A stretch of 7,562 nt of DNA from NCBI GenBank assembly GCA_030695605.1, contig JAUYQE010000059.1, positions 1 through 7,562 of the forward strand. The letters are read 5' to 3'. Below are positions 4,201 to 7,562 of this stretch, piece by piece (the first letter of the stretch is position 1; each line of letters begins with the position of its first letter). The notes below the pieces were generated by a model that was given only the letters and a program-made list of their open reading frames with translations, did not search any database and was not told the DNA's origin. Source of the stretch: Nanobdellota archaeon (GTDB lineage Archaea; Nanobdellota; Nanobdellia; Woesearchaeales; GW2011-AR9). The position numbers and the translations under genes are program-made.

Positions 4201-7121
4201 TCTTTGATGCCGGGGCTTTCACGAAAGTAACCGATTTCCAGACGGATGCTGCAGGACTGCAGCACAGCACTCCTCGTATTGATTTCAGCGGCCGTTATCC
4301 CGAAGCCTATCGGGAAATTGCTGATTACCGTGTGTCGTGCCTCGATGCCCTTACAAACGAGCGTTATGAAGAGCTGTTCTTCTTTACTATCGACATGACT
4401 CCAGCGGCGGCACAGATGATCTTGCAGGGTGATGGCCGAACGGTTCGGCCACAGGGTGATAACTGGCAGGTCTCTTTCAGAAACGAAACTCGGGTGGGCT
4501 TTGAATGCCTGACGGAAGCAGAGGGCTTTGCCTGCATGTCGTATTTCTATTGCCTAGCGGAACTTGGCGAGAGCTGCCGTGACCTTCCGCTGCAGGAATA
4601 TACAGAACTCACCGCCCCGCTGCGGCTCAGCGACTCAGCGAGTATTTGCTCTTATACGATTGATGCTGGCAATAATCAGCCGTACGTAGTCCGCTGTGGC
4701 GACGTGATTTTGGACAGCTATGGCTTGACGCTGCGCCATCCGCCGCAGCATTCCTATCAGGGAGAATCATGGGGCGTTAGTGCGGAACAAAACTTCACGG
4801 TACAGTTCTTTACTAAAGTGCCGACGCAGGAGTGCCGCTTCGATTTCATCTCCGGCTTTTCTTATGATGCAGTACCGCGGTTCAAAGTCTTAACGCCAGA
4901 TCCTATAACTGGCGATTACTTTATTTACAATTTTCCAGCCGGCGTGGGGGCTTCTGCCTATCCCGCAGCGGGTGGTGTGAAAGAAGTGTACGTCCGCTGT
5001 ACAGACGCTTCCGGAACTGTGGGCTCGGAGAAAAAAGTCAACCTGGAGTATGATCCCACTGCTCCCCGCATTGTGCAGGCCCGGGCTAATCCTGCTCTGA
5101 TCATTGAGGGCATTACCACCAATCTGCTGGTCGACACGGACGACAAAACGCTTTGCCGCTATGATGATGCTGGTGCAGAAGCTTTTGCGGATATGAAATA
5201 CCGTTTCCCTGGCGAAGAGCAGAAATTATTACGGGAGCTCCATGATGATTTGTATACAATAACCATGACTGGGTTGCAGGCTGATTATACCATTATGACA
5301 CAGTGCCAAAATGGGGCTCAGGACTTTTCAGACGTGGCGAGCTTCGACTTCACCGTCGATTATACGCAAGTCGGCAACATTATTCGTCTTTGGCCCAATG
5401 GGGGCTATCTCACCCAACGAAATCTGACCGTCGAAGTGGAAACGTCCAAGAATGCCCGCTGTGAATTGTTGCTCAATGTGACGGCGCAGCTCATGCAGGG
5501 TGCAGGAGGAAGATTGCATACGTTCCCCTTAAGCAATCTTCTCGAAAAATCTTACGCCTTACCGGTACGCTGCCGCATGGCCGATCACGAAGTAGAGAAT
5601 GCCATCCGCTTTACTATTGATCGCACTTCCCCCCAGATAACATCCATAGAAGATGGCAATTATAGCTGTGGCAGTTCCACGATTGCCGTGCGCGTGTACA
5701 CTAATGAAAACAATCTCAGTGCGTATGCGTATGAAGTCTCTGATGCCGGTGCGGTTAGTTTCAGTAATCGGACGGGCACCACGTCTTCTTCATCCAGCGG
5801 CAATCGCACGCCGCTGCTGAACGCCACGGTTGCTGCACAGCTTCCTCTGGAGATTCCCATCACCAATTTACAGGAAGGCCGGAAATATCAGGTGAAAGTG
5901 GCTGCTCAAGATGCCGCGGGAAATTGGGGCTCTTTTGGAGAAAGTGATGGCTTTACCATTGTCAATAGGACGTACACAGCCTGTCTCGCTGCTGGGTTGC
6001 CACAAGTTACTGTACAGTTCAACGAGTCGGATTGCTCGCAGACGATGGTGGAACTGCTCTGTTCTGATACCGTAGGCTGCCGTTCTTTCTTGTATGGCAA
6101 AAGTTCCTCTTCCGCCTCCTGTGATCCCCAACAATCCTATAGTGGCCAGAAGCTTTCTTTCGATGCCGCAGGCTGGCTGTGTTATGCTCTTGATAGCAAT
6201 ACGGGAAATAATCAGAGCGGCAGCAAGCATATCGCTTTTTCTGATGCCGATGGCGATAGTGTTCGTGATAGCTGCGATGCTTGCGCTTCTACGCCTGCGG
6301 GCAAAGTGGTGAATGAAGAAGGCTGTGCCAGCAATCAAGCTACTCCGGAAGAAGCCAAGAAAGATGCCGATGCGGATGGCTTGCCAGATGCCTGGGAAAT
6401 GCGGCATAACAAAGAAGGCTGTGCTCTGAACAGCACGGCTGTTGATTCCGATGGCGATGGTACTCGGGATACTGCTGAAGATTATGATGCCGATGGATCG
6501 AGCAATCTGGAAGAATACACCCGGGGAACAGACCCCTGCCGCGCTGAAGCCCTGCGGGAAGAGGAAGAGAGAAAAATTCCTGCAGAAAAGCCGGACGTCA
6601 TCGCTTGGGTTTTCTTCATTCTCGGCTGGCTGCTGCTTCTCGGCGGCAGCGGATATTTGGTGTATTATTACCGCTTCTCCGCTGCGGGGAAGAAAGCTCT
6701 CCCGAAGATATTGCCGAAAGGCGTTTCTCTTGCTGAAGCCATACGCCCGGTGTTCCCCGAATGGCAGCAGAAGCTGGCAGCCTTGCGTCGGGAAAGGGAA
6801 AAAAGGAAGAAAGAGCGGGAACGGCGCGAGGTTTTTGAAGCGTTTAGCAAAAGCTCGCCGGAGATTCCTCATGTCGAACCGCTTTTGAAAAAGAAAAATC
6901 CCGATGTTAGCCATCTGCAGAAAGTTGCAGAAACCTACACGGCGCACAAAGAAGAAATTCAGCCAGGGCTGAAAGCGCAGGAAAAGAATGTTTTTTCCAA
7001 GCTGGAAGATTTAGCAAAGAGCGCCAAGAAAAAAGCGCTGTCGGAGATCGTTTCACCGGCAGAAGCGGAGAGCATCTTCAACAGGTTAAAAGACCTTGCC
7101 AAAAAGCGCAAAGGGAAATGA
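1143..7121 (+). CDS. Giant Cys-rich multidomain type I membrane surface protein (1992 aa)
   Basis: I do not recognise a named protein; the architecture suggests a cell-surface stalk, adhesin or S-layer-associated protein. Visible in order: signal peptide (residues 1-25); Cys-rich head (29-165, 16 Cys); carboxypeptidase-regulatory-like domain (178-257); SdrD B-like domain with DLNNDG loop (264-358); fibronectin III-like domain (373-466); second Cys-rich zone (470-772, 30 Cys) with a duplicated module; Ig-like array (775-1606); a further Cys-containing beta domain (1610-1700); thrombospondin type 3-like calcium loops (1701-1799); one membrane helix (1819-1842); basic cytoplasmic tail (1843-1992). 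All 78 cysteines lie in residues 29-1799 and none in the helix or tail, which supports an outside N-terminus. There are no catalytic motifs that I can identify. The ATG at 1143 is fixed by an in-frame stop at 1137-1139 and the promoter just upstream. The next gene starts 55 bases after the stop without its own promoter. The reading frame is certain; the role is inferred. Confidence 0.95.
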   Translation: MGLKKRGLLLVVFLLSVVFAFSAAAEEGCYLYAGGDERLYCQSIPRETAAADCADYANCDMETHFAADQSCASTNFSECQEVTCSVDCSERPIGQCAFLGGTALTSNEETRQCGPACCIIAVQDSCTWETTLYSCVQYAQDFGLNESDAEFNTAILSESACALQCGRTVPPTGVPTEGTAQISGTVKDAAGQPIYRATVTLAGLGRSVLTAEDGSYRLIAIPAGTLTLIASSPRYAVVELQLLVEEGAQLSDINFILGSAEMFQGVTGTVYVDLNNDGIRQESEKRHGAKVSLDNVWRDDSDFAIDKSSPSYGKFTIAVGTFGEHQLSATYPGGYASEPILFTLSALQPVVPIDLFLTKTLGICAPGQPDARKKVDGFSLSPVPGEKAVQLHWQKPCPEVISYEITRQKQGETTAKPLPAASATQTTFIDADPQLEWEATYTYSIKAVYASGQDSAEPATASIELGKEACTGKFDETFGWKTFCLLEDRHQVYSCDANNELSSQACVGDTFYCAPLSAQEATCKDAGVCSIGTDPFGLYAERAACYGAETAAGGAAANFCTYDATDSVVNACKSCATINNCFDYQSQDACITNSCFTSSCQWVDSAENTQLIDYSPLLRHLELPQFVTQETGSGYCTEANYQQDDFCSLCSATATVFENFFCTADVCSSLGRCFSSTPQEPPKEPLSSCASCGDVPSRDANCYTYLTADECTGGQETGRASGPQLLFSDDQCGWQRCAWVSDAAAGEHCVKDGNADIQDDCAAVSSGERQLCRTDITPPVTAVLPDGLKVVSLNASPLTFQATDNNGVKSLWYCLTPPGQDLCTEFGLVPDGDFREVRYPGTRPAEEIPVSFSGHSLITEQAPDGETFTLKFYSLDKYANQEEVRETPVYVDVVPPQFEIAEHTEVAAGKASLTLFLEGTNEPMSCTFTLQQELPLGGMQSYTAERGQPLEATFSDLSGLLYQATVQCTDAAGNRAEKIKLIPLDTEEHITVQSPVGAIKIKNAVFSVATTVPASCELYVFDAGAFTKVTDFQTDAAGLQHSTPRIDFSGRYPEAYREIADYRVSCLDALTNERYEELFFFTIDMTPAAAQMILQGDGRTVRPQGDNWQVSFRNETRVGFECLTEAEGFACMSYFYCLAELGESCRDLPLQEYTELTAPLRLSDSASICSYTIDAGNNQPYVVRCGDVILDSYGLTLRHPPQHSYQGESWGVSAEQNFTVQFFTKVPTQECRFDFISGFSYDAVPRFKVLTPDPITGDYFIYNFPAGVGASAYPAAGGVKEVYVRCTDASGTVGSEKKVNLEYDPTAPRIVQARANPALIIEGITTNLLVDTDDKTLCRYDDAGAEAFADMKYRFPGEEQKLLRELHDDLYTITMTGLQADYTIMTQCQNGAQDFSDVASFDFTVDYTQVGNIIRLWPNGGYLTQRNLTVEVETSKNARCELLLNVTAQLMQGAGGRLHTFPLSNLLEKSYALPVRCRMADHEVENAIRFTIDRTSPQITSIEDGNYSCGSSTIAVRVYTNENNLSAYAYEVSDAGAVSFSNRTGTTSSSSSGNRTPLLNATVAAQLPLEIPITNLQEGRKYQVKVAAQDAAGNWGSFGESDGFTIVNRTYTACLAAGLPQVTVQFNESDCSQTMVELLCSDTVGCRSFLYGKSSSSASCDPQQSYSGQKLSFDAAGWLCYALDSNTGNNQSGSKHIAFSDADGDSVRDSCDACASTPAGKVVNEEGCASNQATPEEAKKDADADGLPDAWEMRHNKEGCALNSTAVDSDGDGTRDTAEDYDADGSSNLEEYTRGTDPCRAEALREEEERKIPAEKPDVIAWVFFILGWLLLLGGSGYLVYYYRFSAAGKKALPKILPKGVSLAEAIRPVFPEWQQKLAALRREREKRKKERERREVFEAFSKSSPEIPHVEPLLKKKNPDVSHLQKVAETYTAHKEEIQPGLKAQEKNVFSKLEDLAKSAKKKALSEIVSPAEAESIFNRLKDLAKKRKGK
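1227..1637 (+). other. N-terminal Cys-rich head (residues 29-165)
   Basis: Sixteen cysteines occur in 137 residues (29, 41, 53, 59, 71, 79, 84, 88, 96, 113, 117, 118, 126, 135, 161, 165), an even number that could form eight disulfides. The region includes a CC pair at 117-118 and CxxxC at 84-88. It resembles no named fold that I can assign. It would be the membrane-distal end of the protein and so a candidate for ligand or partner contact. That role is inference. Confidence 0.6.
1674..1913 (+). other. Carboxypeptidase regulatory-like (transthyretin-like) domain
   Basis: Residues 178-257 show the classic pattern of this beta-sandwich family: ISGTVKDAAGQPIYRATVTL, then TAEDGSYRLIAIPAGTLTL, then a final strand ending in INFILG. 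The family is common in surface proteins of bacteria and archaea as a structural module and is not catalytic. Confidence 0.85.
1932..2216 (+). other. SdrD B-like domain with calcium-type loop
   Basis: Residues 264-358 begin VTGTVYVDLNNDGIRQESE, which matches the opening of SdrD B-like domains (V.DlNnDG...E), where the Asp/Asn loop binds calcium. The remainder (VSLDNVW, FTIAVGTFGEHQLSATYPGGY, then a final strand) fits the same beta-sandwich. In other organisms such domains act as rigid spacers in surface adhesins. Confidence 0.7.
2259..2540 (+). other. Fibronectin type III-like domain
   Basis: Residues 373-466 contain the FN3 hallmarks: a strand with AVQLHWQKPCPEVISYEITR (the strand B Trp and strand C Tyr pattern), an extended middle ending in TTFIDADPQLEWEATYTYSI, then KAVYASGQDSAEPATASIEL. 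It links the SdrD B-like domain to the second Cys-rich zone. Confidence 0.75.
2856..3050 (+). repeat. Cys-rich module, copy A (residues 572-636)
   Basis: This is the first copy of an internally repeated module: CxxC at 572-575, then C581-x2-Y-x-S-x3-C590, C595-x4-C600-x-W-V, and a closing Cys at 636. Spacing and anchor residues (Tyr, Trp-Val) recur in copy B about 350 bases downstream. Eight cysteines could give four disulfides. I cannot tie it to a named domain. Confidence 0.6.
3207..3389 (+). repeat. Cys-rich module, copy B (residues 689-749)
   Basis: The second copy reads CxxC at 689-692, C702-x2-Y-x-T-x3-C711, a longer insert, C732-x4-C737-x-W-V, then Cys749. It aligns with copy A on every Cys and on the Tyr and Trp-Val positions. 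The insert between Cys711 and Cys732 is 20 residues, against 4 in copy A. Little DNA-level similarity is evident, so the duplication is probably old. Confidence 0.6.
3465..5960 (+). repeat. Tandem array of Ig-like beta-sandwich domains (residues 775-1606)
   Basis: Roughly eight domains of about 90-120 residues follow each other. Boundaries are marked by D-x-x-[PT]-type linkers (DITPPVT 775, DVVPPQF 892, IDMTPAA 1083, YDPTAPR 1303, VDYTQVG 1405, IDRTSPQ 1492). Several have one Cys early and one in a late strand motif of the type V-x-C-x-D-A-x-G-N: 926/968, 1016/1066, 1231/1286, 1338/1388, 1440/1477, as expected for one intradomain disulfide each. The domain at about 1086-1200 has six Cys. The last (1495-1606) keeps the KVAAQDAAGNWGSF motif but has a single Cys. 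This is most likely a stalk. Confidence 0.7.
6243..6539 (+). repeat. Thrombospondin type 3-like calcium-binding repeats (residues 1701-1799)
   Basis: Aspartate loops follow in series: DADGDSVRDSCDAC (1701-1714) with its usual ending TPAG..VNEEGC (1728), DADADGLPDAWE (1741-1752), DSDGDGTRDTAE (1768-1779) and DADGSSNLEEYTRGTDPC (1782-1799). These match the DxDxDGxxD calcium loops of thrombospondin type 3 and OmpA-associated linkers. The block lies just outside the membrane helix, where calcium would stiffen the juxtamembrane stem. Confidence 0.85.
6597..7118 (+). other. Membrane helix and basic cytoplasmic tail with a duplicated 15-residue motif
   Basis: Residues 1819-1842 (VIAWVFFILGWLLLLGGSGYLVYY) form one transmembrane helix preceded by acidic residues and followed by a basic stretch, so the C-terminus is inside by the positive-inside rule. 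The ~150-residue tail has no Cys. It contains a highly charged probable coiled coil (about 1873-1901, LAALRREREKRKKERERRE) and two related motifs, VFSKLEDLAKSAKKK (1950-1964) and IFNRLKDLAKKRKGK (1978-1992). A tail this long rules out a simple anchor or sortase-type signal. It may bind nucleic acid, lipid or protein partners inside the cell; which is unknown. Confidence 0.75.
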
Positions 7122-7153
7122 CCATTAGGAAAAAGATGCAAAGAGGTAGGGGA

Positions 7154-7180
7154 ATGAACGCAAAGGAGTTACGGGCATGA
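7154..7180 (+). other. Possible translated micro-ORF (MNAKELRA) overlapping the next start
   Basis: An 8-codon frame ATG...TGA has a canonical archaeal Shine-Dalgarno GAGGT (7143-7147) six bases upstream. Its TGA (7178-7180) overlaps the next gene's ATG (7177-7179) as ATGA. An in-frame ATG at 7136, with AGGA five bases upstream, would extend it to 14 codons (MQRGRGMNAKELRA). It could act as a coupling leader for the next gene, or be chance. Nothing shows the peptide itself has a function. Confidence 0.3.
7162..7168 (+). promoter_or_regulatory. Shine-Dalgarno site for the 121-residue gene
   Basis: AAAGGAG ends eight bases before the ATG at 7177 and decides that start over the in-frame ATG at 7222. 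This contrasts with the giant gene, which has no ribosome binding site. It fits an internal gene of an operon. Confidence 0.7.
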
Positions 7181-7542
7181 GCAGCAACCCAAGGACGCGT
7201 GGAACCAGTAACCGGCGAGGGATGGTCTTCGGTATGGTATTTGTGTACATTCTTGTGGGCATCACTTTTGCTCTGGTGCTTATCTTTGGCTATCAGGCCA
7301 TCTCCGGCTTCCTGCAGAGCAGCGAAGAGGTGGCTTTTGTGCAATTTAAGACGGATTTGGAGAATTCGATAAAGCGCCTTTCAACGGAATATGGCTCGGT
7401 TCGGTTTGAGGAATATACGACACCGTTAGGGTATGAAAGAATATGTTTTGTGGATTTGGGTTATGCTAATATATCTGTCGAGTTAGATGCTCTCTGCTTC
7501 GATGATCAGTATGCATGTGCCGTCTGGATAGTTGCTGGGTAA
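7177..7542 (+). CDS. Small membrane protein with N-terminal helix and pilin-like junction; possibly C-terminally shortened
   Basis: The 121-residue product begins with a basic, Ser/Arg-rich segment (MSSNPRTRGTSNRRG), then a hydrophobic helix (residues 16-39, MVFGMVFVYILVGITFALVL...), then a soluble part (AFVQFKTDLENSIKRLSTEYGSVRFEEY...ERICFVDL) with Cys at 80, 97 and 104. The basic N-terminus would stay inside and the C-terminal part face out. The R14-G15/M16-V17 junction fits the loose archaeal class III signal pattern, but there is no Glu at mature position 5. From memory it resembles a DPANN family of conserved membrane proteins in which the soluble part is longer, so the TAA at 7540-7542 may be premature; only 20 bases follow, so this cannot be settled here. 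It lies 55 bases after the giant gene with no promoter between, so cotranscription is likely. Function unknown. Confidence 0.8.
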   Translation: MSSNPRTRGTSNRRGMVFGMVFVYILVGITFALVLIFGYQAISGFLQSSEEVAFVQFKTDLENSIKRLSTEYGSVRFEEYTTPLGYERICFVDLGYANISVELDALCFDDQYACAVWIVAG

Positions 7543-7562
7543 GCACAGCAAGCTGCGGGGGA

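Noticed and set aside
5868..6947. Long reverse-strand open frame of 359 residues opposite the end of the giant gene
   Set aside because: It lies wholly opposite a strongly supported coding region whose Asp/Ala/Gly-rich codons leave few stops on the other strand. It has no promoter or ribosome site, and its composition (Phe/Arg/Ile-rich, no domain pattern) is not protein-like.
6597..7118. Sortase or archaeosortase-type C-terminal anchor
   Set aside because: The helix is followed by about 150 residues instead of a short basic end, and no LPXTG or PGF-like motif precedes it.

Overview
The window looks archaeal and most resembles a DPANN-type genome (Woesearchaeota or a relative). Three things suggest this. 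The one clear promoter is an archaeal purine-rich BRE plus TATA box lying so close to the start codon that the transcript should be nearly leaderless. The gene before it ends in an archaeal-style T-rich terminator with no strong hairpin. The three proteins belong to secreted or membrane-anchored types that I associate with these lineages. No search could be run, so the taxonomic call is an inference.

Layout, all on the + strand. (1) Positions 3-1034 hold the 3' part of a gene whose start lies upstream of the window. Its product has a region typical of DPANN membrane-anchored surface proteins and ends in a cadherin-like/Ig-like domain. (2) Positions 1035-1142 are a 108-base spacer with a T-rich terminator and then a BRE/TATA promoter. 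(3) Positions 1143-7121 encode a giant type I membrane protein of 1992 residues. In order it has a signal peptide, a Cys-rich head, a carboxypeptidase-regulatory-like domain, an SdrD B-like domain, a fibronectin III-like domain, a Cys-rich zone with a duplicated module, a long array of Ig-like domains, thrombospondin type 3-like calcium loops, one membrane helix and a basic cytoplasmic tail of about 150 residues. (4) Positions 7122-7176 form a short spacer with no promoter or terminator. It holds a possible translated micro-ORF whose stop overlaps the next start. (5) Positions 7177-7542 encode a 121-residue protein with an N-terminal membrane helix and a pilin-like RG/hydrophobic junction, possibly shortened at its C-terminus.

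Together the genes look like a cell-surface locus. The giant protein would form a disulfide- and calcium-stiffened, probably glycosylated stalk or adhesin, with a cytoplasmic tail that could contact internal partners. The flanking genes encode smaller membrane-anchored surface proteins. The giant gene and the small downstream gene are probably cotranscribed; the partial upstream gene appears to be a separate transcription unit. No RNA genes, CRISPR arrays, insertion sequences or reverse-strand genes are supported.
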